In this document: piece by piece, positions 7,968 through 18,891 of the stretch
How the letters are laid out: every line of letters starts with the position of its first letter
Position numbering within the stretch: position 1 is the stretch's first letter
Assembly (NCBI GenBank): GCA_902706205.1
Contig: CACSKA010000003.1
Coordinates: 62,001-126,000, forward strand
Source of the DNA: Chryseobacterium sp. 18061
GTDB lineage: Bacteria; Pseudomonadota; Gammaproteobacteria; Enterobacterales; Enterobacteriaceae
Length of the DNA: 64,000 nt
Direction: 5' to 3'
Position numbers and translations under genes: made by a program
The notes under the pieces: model-generated
Told to the model about the DNA's origin: nothing
The model's database searches: none
Seen by the model: only the letters and a program-made list of their open reading frames with translations

Positions 7968-10604
7968 TTAGCGTGGCAGGGCGGTGCCCCATTCACGCCA
8001 CTCTTTCGGTTCCGCGTCCTGCAACAGGAAGTGTTTATTTTCCTGCGCTTTCGGCGCGAGAGGTGTGCCTGGCGGTGTGGCAAAGGCTATGCCGCCGCGG
8101 ATGAACTGATTGAAGGTCCCGGTTTTCACTACGCCGCCGATAATACCGAAATCGAGGCTATAACCTGACGCCAACCAGAACACCGAGTTATTGCGCACCA
8201 GATGCTGATAGCGTTGGCTGATACGCAGGCCCACCATCACGCGGTCTGAAAGCGAACCCAGATGCAGGCCGGTAACCGTACCGACTTCGATGCCGCGGAA
8301 CAGAACTGGTGTGCCGATGCTCAGCGATCCAGCCTCCGGCGCTTCGACGATGATGCTCAGGCCGTCGAGGTAACGGGAGTCGGTGATGGTGGCTTCCTGT
8401 AGCTCAAAATCGCGGCGTGGATTGCTGCCACGGCCCGGTTCAACGTTGATGTATGGTTGCAAAATGGTGTCCAGATGCTCAACGCCTGCCGCTGAGATCT
8501 GCGGCGTGACCACCGAGAACCGTGTGCCGCTGCGGGCAAAGGTGTTCACATATTCCGGATACAGAACCGCTTTGGCCTGCACTTCGTTGCGGGCAGTAAT
8601 CAGTGTCAGGGTTTGAATCTGTCCGATATCAATGCCCAGATAGCGAATCGGCATCCCTTCGGCAAGCTTACCGGCATCAAAGGTGTGCAGGGTAATTTGC
8701 CCACCCACGGCGCGGGCCGCAGTTTCAGAAGGATACAGAATACGTTTATCGCCTTTACGCGCCCCGGCACCTGCGCCGCTCAGATTGTCGAAGCTGATAG
8801 CGCCGCGCAGCGCACGGGAGAGTGGGGCGGCCTGAACCGTCAGCCCGTTGCCGTTCAGCTGTACTTTTGCACCACCTTCGGCCCAGAACACGCTGTTTTT
8901 CGTCAGAAGCTGGCGGTATTCCGGTTTGACGTGCAGGTCGATATCAAACGCGTTTGCACGTGGGCGAACAGTGATGACTTCACCGACCTCAAATTTACGA
9001 TACAGCACGACAGAACCGGCCTGAACGTCTGGCAGCGTGTCGGCAGTGAGCGTCATCGTCGATGTCGGCAGCTCGCCCAGACTGTTTTCAATCGCTTTCT
9101 CAAGATTGGCAAACAGCGGGTAGTTCTGCTTCATTGGGCCTTTTTCACCCGGCAGAACACGAATGCCGCCGCTGAGCCATTCACTGGCGCTGGCGCCGAG
9201 GAATTCAATACCGTCGAGACCGACTTTGACGTCAACGCGGCTGTTGACCACGAATTTGCTGTCGCCGTGTACCAACTCGCGATATTGCGGATCGATGGCG
9301 ACAGAGAAGGAAACACCCTTGTTGTTCAGCGTGCGCTCAAGCACCTGACCAATTTTAATGCCGTGCAGAATAATGGGCTGCCCGGCCTCGACGCCGTAAG
9401 ACTCCGGCGCATTCAGGGTGAGCGTGGCAACGCCAGGTTCCTGCAACAGCGTTTTATCGGCAGGGACGACAACGAAATGATTGCGCGGTTCGCCTTCACC
9501 AGGCACCAGTTCAAAGGTGCTGCCGGTGAGCAAGGCGCTGAGATTGGTATTCTCAAGCGACAGTTTAGGATTGCGCAACTCGATGCGGGTTTTGTCGCGC
9601 AACAAATTCACCACACTCGGATCTACAGTCATTTCACCGCTCACCGCGCCGCCTGGATTGAGATCCAGTTTGGTCAACTGCCCGACTTCCAGGCCCTGAT
9701 ACATCAAGGCAGTTGAACCCGCCTTTAGGCCTGCTCCATCGGGAAGGTCAAGTTTGACGATTACGCCTCGCTGGCTGTGGGCCAAATCGGCGTATAGACC
9801 AAACTCATCGTTCTGATCGGCAGCTTTTGAATCTTCCGGTGAATCAAAGGCAATCGCGCCATTGACCAGTGCCGCCAGGCTTTCAAGCTGCACCTTCGCG
9901 CCACTCAGCCCGATGTCGGCTTTAATGCCGGAGACATTCCAGAAACGGCTGCCTTTTTTCACCAGATTGGTGAAGCGGCGGTCGATCAGAATATCGATTG
10001 TGACGCCCTGTTTATTAGCGTTAATCGCGTAATCATATACCCGCCCAACCGGGATTTTACGGAAGTACACCAGCGATCCGCTATTGAGCGAGCCTAAATC
10101 CGGAGCATGAAGATGGATCATCAATTCGCCATTGTTCAGGCGATATTTCGGCTGGGTATCCAGCGCCGTAAAGTGATCTTTCTTCGCGCCTTTACCGGGC
10201 ATCATACCGATATAGTTCCCGCCGACCAGTGCATCAAGGCCGGAAACGCCCGCCAGTGACGCTTTAGGCGTGACCAACCAGAACTGTGTCTCTTCGCGCA
10301 GGGCATCCTTCATATCGCCTTTGATGCTGGCTTTGACCTCAATACGGTTAAGATTTTTGCCCAGGCTAACTTCCTGAACAGTGCCCACCTCAACGCCCTG
10401 ATAACGAACAGGCGTGCGGCCCGGCACGATGCCATCTGCCGAGATGAAATCAATCGTGACCGTTGTGCCACGATCTTCAAAACTGTTCCAGATAAGCCAG
10501 CCAGCAATGAGCAGGGCAATTACCGGCAGCAGCCAGAAAGGGGAAATACGGCGTTTTGTTTTAATTCTCGCTTCAGTCGGTGAAGCGGGCGTTTCCTGAC
10601 TCAT
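7968..10604 (-). CDS. letB: Lipid transport MCE protein LetB (YebT)
   Basis: LetB forms a tube of stacked hexameric MCE rings that carries phospholipids across the periplasm. The protein has one N-terminal membrane helix (about residues 20-40, [19 protein letters not shown]) and then repeated MCE domains, recognisable by recurring [53 protein letters not shown] and [11 protein letters not shown] motifs; seven are expected. The open frame extends 14 codons further, but MSQETPAS at 10604 is the start used by E. coli. It gives 878 residues and overlaps the end of letA by 32 bases, consistent with translational coupling in a letA-letB operon. Confidence 0.96.
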   Translation of the reverse strand: MSQETPASPTEARIKTKRRISPFWLLPVIALLIAGWLIWNSFEDRGTTVTIDFISADGIVPGRTPVRYQGVEVGTVQEVSLGKNLNRIEVKASIKGDMKDALREETQFWLVTPKASLAGVSGLDALVGGNYIGMMPGKGAKKDHFTALDTQPKYRLNNGELMIHLHAPDLGSLNSGSLVYFRKIPVGRVYDYAINANKQGVTIDILIDRRFTNLVKKGSRFWNVSGIKADIGLSGAKVQLESLAALVNGAIAFDSPEDSKAADQNDEFGLYADLAHSQRGVIVKLDLPDGAGLKAGSTALMYQGLEVGQLTKLDLNPGGAVSGEMTVDPSVVNLLRDKTRIELRNPKLSLENTNLSALLTGSTFELVPGEGEPRNHFVVVPADKTLLQEPGVATLTLNAPESYGVEAGQPIILHGIKIGQVLERTLNNKGVSFSVAIDPQYRELVHGDSKFVVNSRVDVKVGLDGIEFLGASASEWLSGGIRVLPGEKGPMKQNYPLFANLEKAIENSLGELPTSTMTLTADTLPDVQAGSVVLYRKFEVGEVITVRPRANAFDIDLHVKPEYRQLLTKNSVFWAEGGAKVQLNGNGLTVQAAPLSRALRGAISFDNLSGAGAGARKGDKRILYPSETAARAVGGQITLHTFDAGKLAEGMPIRYLGIDIGQIQTLTLITARNEVQAKAVLYPEYVNTFARSGTRFSVVTPQISAAGVEHLDTILQPYINVEPGRGSNPRRDFELQEATITDSRYLDGLSIIVEAPEAGSLSIGTPVLFRGIEVGTVTGLHLGSLSDRVMVGLRISQRYQHLVRNNSVFWLASGYSLDFGIIGGVVKTGTFNQFIRGGIAFATPPGTPLAPKAQENKHFLLQDAEPKEWREWGTALPR

Positions 10605-11856
10605 GTGCATCCCAAAGTAAGCGGCTGTCCAGCCATTCAACAGCAAGAATAGTCAATATTACCGCAGCACCGAAATAAAACGCAGCGGGTCCCATTGTAA
10701 AAGCAAGTAACTGATCGCGATTGATAAGCGACATCATCAGCGAGATGACGAAAAGATCAAGCATCGACCAGCGACCAATCCAGGTGACGAAGCGCAACAG
10801 AAGTATTCGGGTTCTGAGTCCCTGTTCACATTTGAAGTGAATCGACAGCAACAGGGTAAGCATCACCAGCACTTTGGTAAAGGGCACAAGAATACTGGCG
10901 ATGAAAACCACGGCCGCAACCGGAATATTACTGCTTCCAAGCGAGATGATGCCCGAAAGAATGGTGTCTTCCTGACGCGCGCCGTTCACATAGATAATCG
11001 AAATCGGTAGCAGGTTCGCCGGAAGCAGGAGAATTATCGAGGCAATCAGCGCGGCCCAGCATTTCTGCAGGCTGTTAGCCCGACGGTGGCGCAGCGGAAT
11101 ATGGCAGCGGCGACAACGCCCACGAGAATCAGCGAACCCTGTGTGGTGGCAACCGAGGCAAACCTGCAAACCCGGATCTGCACGTTGGGCTGGGCGCTGC
11201 GGATAAAAACGGTCCCAAAGCTGTTCCACGTTAAGGTGGATGAGTGTCAGGATACTCAGCAGTACCAGCGATATGAAAGCAATCAGGCCAACACCGGGCT
11301 GGAGAAACGCGTAGTCCTGAACTTTGATGGAAGCAACACCCACGCCAACCAGGTAGATATCGAGCATCACCCACTCTTTGAGCTTTTCGAGCATCAGCAG
11401 AACCGGGCGAAGATTCATACCGAGAATATTGCCCAGCCATAAATAGGCAATTGCAATAACCAGCACCAATGGCGCGCCGACGCTGCAAAACAGCACCATC
11501 GCAGCGGGGATAGGGTCGCCCTGATCGGTCATCTGCCAGATGCCCTGCAACAGATTCGCGTCGATACGCACGCCGAGCAGATGTAAACGCAGCAGCGGCT
11601 CGCTCCATGCGAAAGGCATCAGCAACAACATGGTCACCGCCATTGCTGCCAGACGTGTTAATGACCAGTCGCGACCGTCACGAATTTTTGCGTCGCAGCG
11701 AGGGCAATATGCGCTTTGTGACGCTTTCACCACGGGCAGGGTAAAAAGCGTGTCGCATTGCGGACAGCGGTGATATTCCACGGGCGCCAGTGGGTTGCCA
11801 ATCGCGTGGACGTTGAGTTTTTTGCCCGGCGAAATTTGAGAAGCTCTTAGTGCCAT
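10573..11856 (-). CDS. letA: Lipid transport inner-membrane protein LetA (YebS)
   Basis: LetA is the PqiA-family inner-membrane partner that feeds lipids to LetB. The 427-residue protein has two similar halves. Each half begins with a zinc-ribbon-like cysteine cluster (CPQC...CPRC near residues 34-54 and CLGC...CRRC near 230-250) followed by four hydrophobic segments. The length equals that of E. coli LetA. It is the first gene of the minus-strand letA-letB unit, and its 3' end overlaps letB. The 144-base gap to the divergent msrC should hold both promoters. Confidence 0.96.
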   Translation of the reverse strand: MALRASQISPGKKLNVHAIGNPLAPVEYHRCPQCDTLFTLPVVKASQSAYCPRCDAKIRDGRDWSLTRLAAMAVTMLLLMPFAWSEPLLRLHLLGVRIDANLLQGIWQMTDQGDPIPAAMVLFCSVGAPLVLVIAIAYLWLGNILGMNLRPVLLMLEKLKEWVMLDIYLVGVGVASIKVQDYAFLQPGVGLIAFISLVLLSILTLIHLNVEQLWDRFYPQRPAQRADPGLQVCLGCHHTGFADSRGRCRRCHIPLRHRRANSLQKCWAALIASIILLLPANLLPISIIYVNGARQEDTILSGIISLGSSNIPVAAVVFIASILVPFTKVLVMLTLLLSIHFKCEQGLRTRILLLRFVTWIGRWSMLDLFVISLMMSLINRDQLLAFTMGPAAFYFGAAVILTILAVEWLDSRLLWDAHESGNARFTD

Positions 11857-12000
11857 GTATTAGCTTTTGAATTGAATGTATAACTCTATCTTAACCTATG
11901 AACGGATTCATCTTGAGCCCGAACGCATTTAATGCTTATTTTATTAGGCTATGCGTCGGCACTGACCGGCTTCGAATTAAGTACAATAAGTGATTGAATA

Positions 12001-12498
12001 ATGTGCAAATCAGAGTTTTACGCGGATCTTAACCGCGATTTTCAGGCATTAATGGCAGGTGAAACCAGTTTTTTAGCCACACTCTCTAATACCAGCGCGC
12101 TGTTGTATGAGCGTCTGACCGACGTTAACTGGGCCGGTTTTTATCTCCTCGAGGGCGAAACGCTGGTTTTAGGTCCGTTCCAGGGCAAAATTGCCTGCGT
12201 TCGTATCCCGGTCGGTCGCGGCGTTTGTGGCACGGCGGTGTCGGAAAATCGCGTACAGCGTGTGGAAGACGTCCACGCCTTTGCCGGTCATATCGCCTGT
12301 GACGCGGCAAGCAACTCCGAAATCGTGCTTCCTTTGGTGGTTAACGGAACAATTATCGGCGTGCTGGATATCGATAGCCCGGCGTATTCCCGCTTCAGCA
12401 CTGAAGATGAACAGGGGCTCTGTGAGCTGGCTGGTCACCTTGAAAAGCTGCTTGCGGCCACCGATTATCACAAATTCTTTCAGCCTGTCGCAGGATAA
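12001..12498 (+). CDS. msrC: Free methionine-(R)-sulfoxide reductase
   Basis: MsrC (fRMsr, YebR) reduces free methionine-R-sulfoxide in the cytosol and is built on a GAF domain. The 165-residue protein keeps the three conserved cysteines C66, C76 and C100, which correspond to Cys84, Cys94 and Cys118 of the characterised E. coli enzyme in its longer numbering. The motifs RIPVGRGVCG and DAASNSEIVLPL flank them. The ATG start at 12001 gives the usual length. It is divergent from letA and lies upstream of proQ on the same strand. Confidence 0.96.
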   Translation: MCKSEFYADLNRDFQALMAGETSFLATLSNTSALLYERLTDVNWAGFYLLEGETLVLGPFQGKIACVRIPVGRGVCGTAVSENRVQRVEDVHAFAGHIACDAASNSEIVLPLVVNGTIIGVLDIDSPAYSRFSTEDEQGLCELAGHLEKLLAATDYHKFFQPVAG

Positions 12499-12595
12499 TC
12501 AACGGATAACGTAGCATTTACCGATGGCGTCATTATAATGACGCCTGTTCATGCCCGCGGTATGTTGGCTACGTCCGTTGTAATCAGGAAATTTC

Positions 12596-13288
12596 ATGGA
12601 AAATCAACCTAAGTTGAATAGCAGTAAAGAAGTTATCGCATTTCTGGCCGAACGATTCCCACAGTGTTTCAGCGCTGAAGGTGAAGCACGCCCACTGAAA
12701 ATTGGTATTTTTCAGGATCTGGTAGCGCGCGTTGAGGGTGAAATGAACCTCAGCAAAACCCAGCTTCGTTCCGCCTTACGTCTTTATACGTCCAGCTGGC
12801 GCTATCTGTACGGCATCAAAGCGGGTGCAACCCGAGTTGATCTCGACGGAAACCCATGCGGCGAACTGGATGAGCAGCATGTGACTCACGCGCGTCAGCA
12901 GCTTGAAGAAGCGAAGGCCCGTGTGCAGGCACAGCGTGCAGAGCAGCAGGCTAAAAAACGTGAAGCTGCCATTGCGGCAGGTGAGCCCGTTGATGCCCCG
13001 CGTCGTGAGCGCAAACCGCGTCCAGCGGCACCACGTAAAGATGCGGCTGCCAATAAACCGCGTCCGGCGGCTAAACCTGCTGCGGCAAAAGCACCACGTC
13101 CGGCACGTGAAGAGCGTCTTACCCCGGTATCTGACATTTCTGAACTGAGCGTTGGCCAGTCTCTGAAAGTTAAAGCGGGTAACAACGCAATGGACGCCAC
13201 TGTACTGGAAATCACCAAAGATGGCGTTCGTGTACAGCTGACTTCTGGTATGTCAATGATTGTACGCACAGAACATTTGATGTTCTGA
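12596..13288 (+). CDS. proQ: RNA chaperone ProQ
   Basis: ProQ is a global FinO-family RNA-binding protein acting on sRNAs and mRNA 3' ends; loss affects ProP osmolyte transport. The 230-residue protein has an N-terminal FinO domain (about 1-120, with the [16 protein letters not shown] core), a long Lys/Arg/Ala/Pro-rich linker (about 125-178) and a C-terminal Tudor-like domain ([21 protein letters not shown], about 185-230). Start and length match the E. coli protein. Only 19 bases separate it from prc, so the two are cotranscribed, as in E. coli. Confidence 0.97.
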   Translation: MENQPKLNSSKEVIAFLAERFPQCFSAEGEARPLKIGIFQDLVARVEGEMNLSKTQLRSALRLYTSSWRYLYGIKAGATRVDLDGNPCGELDEQHVTHARQQLEEAKARVQAQRAEQQAKKREAAIAAGEPVDAPRRERKPRPAAPRKDAAANKPRPAAKPAAAKAPRPAREERLTPVSDISELSVGQSLKVKAGNNAMDATVLEITKDGVRVQLTSGMSMIVRTEHLMF

Positions 13289-13307
13289 AACGGAGGCCGG
13301 GCCTGGC

Positions 13308-15356
13308 ATGAACAATTTTTTTAAGGTCACCGCGCTCGCTGGCATGCTGTTAATGGCAGGCCAGTCGTTCGCCGTGGACGATATTACACGTGCTGACCAG
13401 ATTCCAGTTCTTAAGGAAGAGGCCCAGCATGCAACGGTAAGCGAGCGTGTAACGTCTCGCTTTACCCGCTCCCACTATCGCCAGTTCGATCTCGACAACG
13501 CGTTCTCGGCGAAAATTTTCGACCGTTACCTTAATCTGCTGGACTACAGCCACAACGTGCTGCTGGCCAGCGATGTATCCCAGTATGATGCCCGTAAATC
13601 GCAGGTCGGTGACGAACTGCGCAGTGGCAAACTGGATGTTTTCTACGATCTTTATAATCTGGCGCAAAAACGCCGCTTTGAGCGCTATCAGTACGCGCTG
13701 AAAGTGCTTGAGCGTCCGATGGATTTTACCGGCAACGACTCCTTCAATCTTGACCGCACCAAATCGCCATGGCCAAAAGATGAAGCCGAGCTGAATGCGC
13801 TGTGGGATGGCAAAGTCAAATATGACGAGCTTAGCCTTAAGCTTGCCGGTAAAGACGAAAAAGAAATTCGTGAAACGCTGACCCGTCGCTACAAGTTCGC
13901 GATTCGCCGTTTGGTTCAGACTAACAGCGAAGACGTGTTCTCTCTGGCGATGACCGCGTTTGCACACGAAATCGATCCGCACACCAACTACCTTTCCCCG
14001 CGTAACACCGAGCAGTTCAACACCGAAATGAGCCTTTCTCTGGAAGGTATCGGCGCTGTGCTGCAAATGGACGACGACTACACCGTGATTAATTCCATGG
14101 TGGCGGGCGGTCCTGCGGCGAAGAGTAAAGCCATTAGCGTTGGCGATCGTATCGTCGGCGTTGGTCAGACCGGTAAAGGGATGGTTGATGTTATCGGCTG
14201 GCGCCTGGATGACGTAGTCGCCCTGATCAAAGGGCCGAAGGGCAGCAAAGTGCGCCTGGAAATTCTGCCTGCCGGTAAAGGAACGAAAACCCGTACCATC
14301 ACGCTGACTCGCGAGCGCATCCGCCTCGAAGATCGTGCCGTGAAGATGTCGGTTAAAAACGTCGGCAAAGAGAAAGTTGGCGTACTGGATATTCCTGGTT
14401 TCTACGTGGGCCTCACCGATGATGTGAAGGTGCAGCTGCAGAAACTGGAAAAACAAAACGTTACCAGCGTCGTTATCGATCTGCGTAGCAACGGCGGTGG
14501 AGCACTGACCGAAGCGGTATCGCTTTCTGGTCTGTTTATCCCGTCTGGCCCGGTAGTGCAGGTGCGTGATAACAACGGCAAGGTACGCGAAGATAGCGAT
14601 ACCGACGGCGTTGTGTATTACAAAGGCCCTCTCGTCGTGCTGGTTGACCGCTTCAGTGCGTCTGCATCTGAAATCTTCGCGGCTGCGATGCAGGATTATG
14701 GGCGTGCTTTGGTTGTCGGTGAACCGACCTTTGGCAAAGGCACCGTGCAGCAGTACCGCTCGTTGAACCGCATCTACGATCAGATGCTGCGCCCAGAGTG
14801 GCCAGCGCTGGGTTCTGTGCAGTACACCATTCAGAAGTTCTACCGCATCAACGGCGGCAGTACTCAGCGTAAAGGTGTGACGCCAGATATCATGATGCCA
14901 ACTGGCAGCGAAGAGACGGAAACCGGTGAGAAGTTTGAAGATAACGCTCTGCCGTGGGACAGCATTAATGCTGCGACCTACGTCAAAACGGGCGATATGA
15001 TGCCGTTTGGTCCAGAACTGCTGAAAGACCACAATGACCGTATCGCGAAAGATCCGGAATTCCAGTATATCGTCAAAGATATTGCCCGTTTCAATGCGCT
15101 GAAAGAGCGCCGCAATATCGCCTCTCTGAATTACGCACAGCGTGAGAAAGAGAATGAGGAAGACGACGCGACGCGCCTGGCACGCATTAACGATCGTTAC
15201 AAACGTGAAGGCAAGCCACCGCTGAAGAAACTGGACGATCTGCCGAAGGATTACCAAGAACCCGATCCGTATCTGGATGAAACGGTCCATATCGCCAATG
15301 ACCTGGCAAATAGGGAAAAAGAGCAGCCCGCGGTAACACCAACCGCCAGCAAATAA
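13308..15356 (+). CDS. prc: Periplasmic tail-specific protease Prc (Tsp)
   Basis: Prc is a periplasmic serine/lysine-dyad protease that processes the C-terminus of FtsI and, with NlpI, degrades the hydrolase MepS. The 682-residue precursor starts with a signal peptide (MNNFFKVTALAGMLLMAGQSFA, cleaved after about residue 22). A PDZ domain lies around residues 240-320, and the catalytic dyad is visible as S452 (FSASASE) and K477 (TFGKGTV), the same positions as in E. coli. It is the second gene of the proQ-prc unit and ends at a strong terminator. Confidence 0.97.
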   Translation: MNNFFKVTALAGMLLMAGQSFAVDDITRADQIPVLKEEAQHATVSERVTSRFTRSHYRQFDLDNAFSAKIFDRYLNLLDYSHNVLLASDVSQYDARKSQVGDELRSGKLDVFYDLYNLAQKRRFERYQYALKVLERPMDFTGNDSFNLDRTKSPWPKDEAELNALWDGKVKYDELSLKLAGKDEKEIRETLTRRYKFAIRRLVQTNSEDVFSLAMTAFAHEIDPHTNYLSPRNTEQFNTEMSLSLEGIGAVLQMDDDYTVINSMVAGGPAAKSKAISVGDRIVGVGQTGKGMVDVIGWRLDDVVALIKGPKGSKVRLEILPAGKGTKTRTITLTRERIRLEDRAVKMSVKNVGKEKVGVLDIPGFYVGLTDDVKVQLQKLEKQNVTSVVIDLRSNGGGALTEAVSLSGLFIPSGPVVQVRDNNGKVREDSDTDGVVYYKGPLVVLVDRFSASASEIFAAAMQDYGRALVVGEPTFGKGTVQQYRSLNRIYDQMLRPEWPALGSVQYTIQKFYRINGGSTQRKGVTPDIMMPTGSEETETGEKFEDNALPWDSINAATYVKTGDMMPFGPELLKDHNDRIAKDPEFQYIVKDIARFNALKERRNIASLNYAQREKENEEDDATRLARINDRYKREGKPPLKKLDDLPKDYQEPDPYLDETVHIANDLANREKEQPAVTPTASK

Positions 15357-15363
15357 CCCTCAA

Positions 15364-15393
15364 CAGGCACAAGAAATTGTGCCTGTTTTTTTT
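15364..15393 (+). terminator. Terminator of proQ-prc
   Basis: CAGGCACAA/TTGTGCCTG stem with a four-base loop, followed by nine Ts; a textbook rho-independent terminator just after the prc stop. Confidence 0.9.
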
Positions 15394-15470
15394 CCTTCCT
15401 CAAACATGCGTCAGCGAGATGCAACATAATGTAAAGTTGTGTTTTTCTCGTGACTTAGCGACCTCTCCTA

Positions 15471-15497
15471 GTTGAAAATCAGCGTAAGACCCATACC
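15471..15497 (+). promoter_or_regulatory. Heat-shock (sigma-32) type promoter of htpX
   Basis: GTTGAAA at 15471-15477 and CCCATACC at 15490-15497, separated by 12 bases, fit the sigma-32 pattern CTTGAAA-spacer-CCCCATNT. It lies about 50 bases before the htpX start, in agreement with known heat-shock control. A weaker CpxR-like half-site GTAAA occurs just upstream at 15431-15435. Confidence 0.65.
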
Positions 15498-15547
15498 ATA
15501 TGGGTAATCGCATAGTGCGTTTTGTTACAACGAGGTTAAAGAAAATT

Positions 15548-16429
15548 ATGATGCGAATCGCGCTCTTCCTGATGACCAACCTGGCGGTTATGGTCGTGTT
15601 TGGGCTGGTGCTAAGCCTGACAGGAATTCAGTCTAGCAGCATGACAGGCCTGCTTATCATGGCGCTGCTTTTCGGTTTTGGTGGCTCGATAGTATCGCTA
15701 TTGATGTCGAAATGGATGGCACTGAAATCGGTAGGCGGTGAAGTCATCGAGCAGCCGCGCAATGAAACTGAGCGCTGGCTGATGAACACCGTCGCGCAGC
15801 AGTCCCGCCAGGCGGGTATTGCCATGCCGCAGGTTGCGGTGTATCACGCGCCGGATATCAACGCCTTTGCGACCGGGGCTCGCCGTGATGCGTCGCTGGT
15901 TGCCGTGAGTACGGGCCTGTTGCAGAACATGAGCCGTGACGAGGCTGAAGCGGTCATTGCGCATGAAATTAGCCACATCGCCAACGGTGACATGGTGACC
16001 ATGACCCTGATTCAGGGCATCGTGAATACCTTTGTTATCTTTATTTCTCGCGTTATCGCGCAGCTTGCGGCCGGTTTTCTGGGTGGCAACCGTGATGAAG
16101 GTGAAAGCAGCAACGGTAACCCACTGATCTACTTTGCGGTAGCGACCGTGCTGGAACTGGTATTTGGTATTCTTGCCAGCATCATCACCATGTGGTTCTC
16201 CCGTCATCGTGAGTTCCACGCCGATGCCGGTTCTGCCAAACTGGTTGGCCGCGAGAAAATGATAGCGGCGCTTCAGCGCCTGAAAACCAGCTACGAACCG
16301 CAAGAAGCCAGCAGCATGATGGCGTTTTGTATCAATGGTAAAGCGAAGTCCATGAGCGAACTGTTCATGACGCACCCGCCGCTGGACAAACGTATCGAAG
16401 CACTGCGTAGCGGCGAGTATCTGAAATAA
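15548..16429 (+). CDS. htpX: Inner-membrane zinc metalloprotease HtpX
   Basis: HtpX is an M48 peptidase of the inner membrane that degrades misfolded membrane proteins alongside FtsH. The 293-residue protein has two N-terminal hydrophobic helices, the zinc-binding HEISH motif (H139, E140, H143), two more hydrophobic segments and a downstream glutamate in the [13 protein letters not shown] motif. The frame is open further upstream, but MMRIALFL at 15548 is the E. coli start and is preceded by a purine-rich stretch. It stands alone after the prc terminator with its own heat-shock promoter. Confidence 0.97.
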   Translation: MMRIALFLMTNLAVMVVFGLVLSLTGIQSSSMTGLLIMALLFGFGGSIVSLLMSKWMALKSVGGEVIEQPRNETERWLMNTVAQQSRQAGIAMPQVAVYHAPDINAFATGARRDASLVAVSTGLLQNMSRDEAEAVIAHEISHIANGDMVTMTLIQGIVNTFVIFISRVIAQLAAGFLGGNRDEGESSNGNPLIYFAVATVLELVFGILASIITMWFSRHREFHADAGSAKLVGREKMIAALQRLKTSYEPQEASSMMAFCINGKAKSMSELFMTHPPLDKRIEALRSGEYLK

Positions 16430-16456
16430 CGAATTCACAGCACGACCCTTAAAGCA

Positions 16457-16482
16457 AAGCGCCTCTCAGAGGCGCTTTTTTT
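16457..16482. terminator. Terminator between convergent htpX and yebQ
   Basis: AAAGCGCCTC/GAGGCGCTTT stem followed by a T run on the plus strand; the A run on the other side lets it serve both genes. Confidence 0.85.
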
Positions 16483-16491
16483 ATGCCCGGA

Positions 16492-17865
16492 TCATGAGAC
16501 AGCCCGAGGCTGGGTGACGCGAAGGCCACTGAAGATGGCGGCGATAACCGCGAGGGATCCTGCCAGTAAAAGCGAAGTATGCGTCCCGTGGGTACCGAAC
16601 AGGTTAAACATTAACGCCACCAGTGCCGCACCGGTACTTTGCCCCAGCAGACGGGCCGTACCTAACATTCCGCTTGCGCCACCGCTGCGATTACGCGGTG
16701 CAGATGACACAATGGTGTGATTGTTCGGCGACTGGAATAACCCAAAACCGGCGCCGCACAGCATCATGCGCCAGACAATGTCGATGTCCTGAGGCGAAGA
16801 GGGCAGCAGTGCCAACGCGAACAGCCCGCACGCCATTACCGCCAAACCTAATGCACCGAGGAAACCGGCGTGAACCTTTTCGATGAGAAAGCCAGCAATT
16901 GGGGCCATCACCATGGTGGCCAACGGCCATGGCGTCAGCAGCAGGCCGGTTTCAACTTCACTGCGGCCCATAACCGATTGCAGGAAGAAGGGCAGTGAAA
17001 CCATGGCCAGCATTTGAGCGCAGAAGGAACAAATCGACGTACAGATCGACAGCGAAAATAGCGGGATACGCAGCAAATCAACCGGCAGTAGCGGCACTGG
17101 CAGCTTTAATTGGCGACGGACAAAGAGAAAGCCGATGACCAGCATCGCTACCACTTCACTCAGCACCAGTTGCAGAGACTGCCCTTGGGCAAAGCTGCTG
17201 AGTGCTGTTATCAGTAAACCGAAGGTTAAAGCGTTCATGACCGCACTCGGCAGATCGAAACGCGACGCCTGACTGCGGGCACCATTAGGCGGCAGATAAC
17301 GCATGGCCAAAACAAACGCCACGATCCCGAGCGGAATGTTAATCAGGAACAGCCACTGCCAGGACGCCACGGATAAAATGGCTGCGGCAATGGTCGGCCC
17401 TGCGGCAGAGGATACGGCAACAATAAACGAGTTGATTCCCATCCCCCGCCCGAGAAAGCGCTGCGGATAAATGAGGCGTATCAACGCCGTGTTGACGCTC
17501 ATCAACGCTGCGCCTCCCAGACCCTGCGCCACACGGGCTAGCGTCAGCATTTCCAGTGAGTGTGAAAGCGCGCAAATCAGCGACGTACAGGTGAAGACCA
17601 CCAGGCCGCATTTGTAAATTCGTCGATAGCCAAACATATCGCCGAGAAATGCCAGGGTCAGCAGCGAGATAACAATCGCGATTTGGTAGGCATTAACTAT
17701 CCAAATAGATGCGGCGGGAGAGGCGTTAAGGTCGGTAGCAATAGTGGGAAGGGCGACGTTGGCAATGGCACCGTCAAGCACGGCCATCGAAATACCAAGC
17801 ACGATCGTCAGAATGGCGCCATAGCGTTGTGGCAACGGCAAACCATCAGAAGCTGTTTTTTCCAT
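16492..17865 (-). CDS. yebQ: MFS transporter YebQ (DHA2 family)
   Basis: A 457-residue major-facilitator transporter with about 14 hydrophobic segments, collinear and equal in length with E. coli YebQ. It carries the DHA2-type motifs: VLDGAIANVALP in helix 1, GDMFGYRRIYKCG in the first cytoplasmic loop and the GINSFIVAVSSAAGPTIAAA stretch in helix 5. The family exports drugs or small organic ions by proton antiport. The substrate of YebQ is not established. It is divergent from kdgR, suggesting but not proving control by that regulator. Confidence 0.92.
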   Translation of the reverse strand: MEKTASDGLPLPQRYGAILTIVLGISMAVLDGAIANVALPTIATDLNASPAASIWIVNAYQIAIVISLLTLAFLGDMFGYRRIYKCGLVVFTCTSLICALSHSLEMLTLARVAQGLGGAALMSVNTALIRLIYPQRFLGRGMGINSFIVAVSSAAGPTIAAAILSVASWQWLFLINIPLGIVAFVLAMRYLPPNGARSQASRFDLPSAVMNALTFGLLITALSSFAQGQSLQLVLSEVVAMLVIGFLFVRRQLKLPVPLLPVDLLRIPLFSLSICTSICSFCAQMLAMVSLPFFLQSVMGRSEVETGLLLTPWPLATMVMAPIAGFLIEKVHAGFLGALGLAVMACGLFALALLPSSPQDIDIVWRMMLCGAGFGLFQSPNNHTIVSSAPRNRSGGASGMLGTARLLGQSTGAALVALMFNLFGTHGTHTSLLLAGSLAVIAAIFSGLRVTQPRAVS

Positions 17866-18042
17866 GTGAAAAATAGGTCTTTAATGAAATCATTATGCAG
17901 GTAATGATTTTAGCATTGATTATTCAGCAGTATGTCGCAGATTTGTAACGAAGATGCAGAAGAGTGATTGCGGCGGAAGGCGCGCGAAATTATAATAAAA
18001 AACAGTTCTGAATTTTATAAAACAGTCGCGATGAGGTGATAA

Positions 18043-18834
18043 ATGGCAGTTGCAGATTTGGATAAACAGCCAGATTCTGTCTCTTCAGTGTTGAAGGTAT
18101 TTGGCATTTTGCAGGCGCTTGGCGAAGAGCGTGAAATAGGGATAACTGAGCTTTCACAGCGCGTAATGATGTCAAAAAGCACGGTTTATCGCTTTTTACA
18201 GACCATGAAATCGCTGGGTTACGTGGCACAGGAAGGCGAGTCAGAGAAATACTCTTTGACACTGAAACTGTTTGAACTGGGTGCGCGTTCGCTACAAAAC
18301 GTCGATCTCATTCGCAGTGCGGATATCCAGATGCGTGAACTTTCTCGTTTGACGAAAGAAACCATTCACCTGGGCGCGCTGGATGAAGACAGCATTGTCT
18401 ACATCCATAAAATTGACTCAATGTATAACCTGAGGATGTACTCACGTATCGGCCGTCGCAATCCACTGTACAGCACGGCAATTGGTAAAGTGCTGTTGGC
18501 CTGGCGTGACCGTGAGGAAGTAAAACAGATCCTCGAACACGTTGAGTATAAGCGCAGCACTGCGCGGACTATCGCCGATACCGAGGAGCTGTTACCGCTG
18601 CTGGATGTGGTCCGTGAGCAAGGTTATGGCGAAGATAATGAAGAGCAGGAAGAAGGTCTGCGTTGCATCGGCGTGCCAGTGTTTGACCGCTTCGGCGTGG
18701 TGATTGCGGGGCTGAGCATTTCCTTCCCGACTCTGCGTTTCTCTGAGGAGCGTCTGCACGAGTACGTCAGCATGCTGCACACGGCGGCGCGTAAAATTTC
18801 TGAGCAGATGGGTTACAACGACTATCCGTTCTGA
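18043..18834 (+). CDS. kdgR: IclR-family repressor KdgR
   Basis: KdgR represses genes for pectin and hexuronate breakdown and is released by 2-keto-3-deoxygluconate. The 263-residue protein has an N-terminal winged helix-turn-helix (about 15-75, with ITELSQRVMMSKSTVYRFLQT as the recognition region) and a C-terminal IclR effector domain (about 95-255). It matches E. coli KdgR over its whole length. It has its own terminator and is divergent from yebQ across 177 bases. Confidence 0.97.
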   Translation: MAVADLDKQPDSVSSVLKVFGILQALGEEREIGITELSQRVMMSKSTVYRFLQTMKSLGYVAQEGESEKYSLTLKLFELGARSLQNVDLIRSADIQMRELSRLTKETIHLGALDEDSIVYIHKIDSMYNLRMYSRIGRRNPLYSTAIGKVLLAWRDREEVKQILEHVEYKRSTARTIADTEELLPLLDVVREQGYGEDNEEQEEGLRCIGVPVFDRFGVVIAGLSISFPTLRFSEERLHEYVSMLHTAARKISEQMGYNDYPF

Positions 18835-18847
18835 GATGCACAGCCAT

Positions 18848-18877
18848 AAAAAACGCCGCGATAAGCGGCGTTTTTTG
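18848..18877 (+). terminator. Terminator of kdgR
   Basis: AAACGCCGC/GCGGCGTTT stem with a five-base loop followed by TTTTTT just after the kdgR stop; the A run on the left lets it also serve yobH. Confidence 0.85.
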
Positions 18878-18891
18878 TTGGTGGTGTCCGA

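Noticed and set aside
8613..9716. 367-codon plus-strand frame inside letB
   Set aside because: Shadow of the MCE repeats on the other strand, with no family resemblance and a composition expected from codon bias of letB.
13350..15290. 646-codon open frame on the minus strand inside prc
   Set aside because: It is an exact antisense shadow of prc, whose catalytic residues and full family length are certain. The translation has no recognisable domain and no ribosome-binding site.
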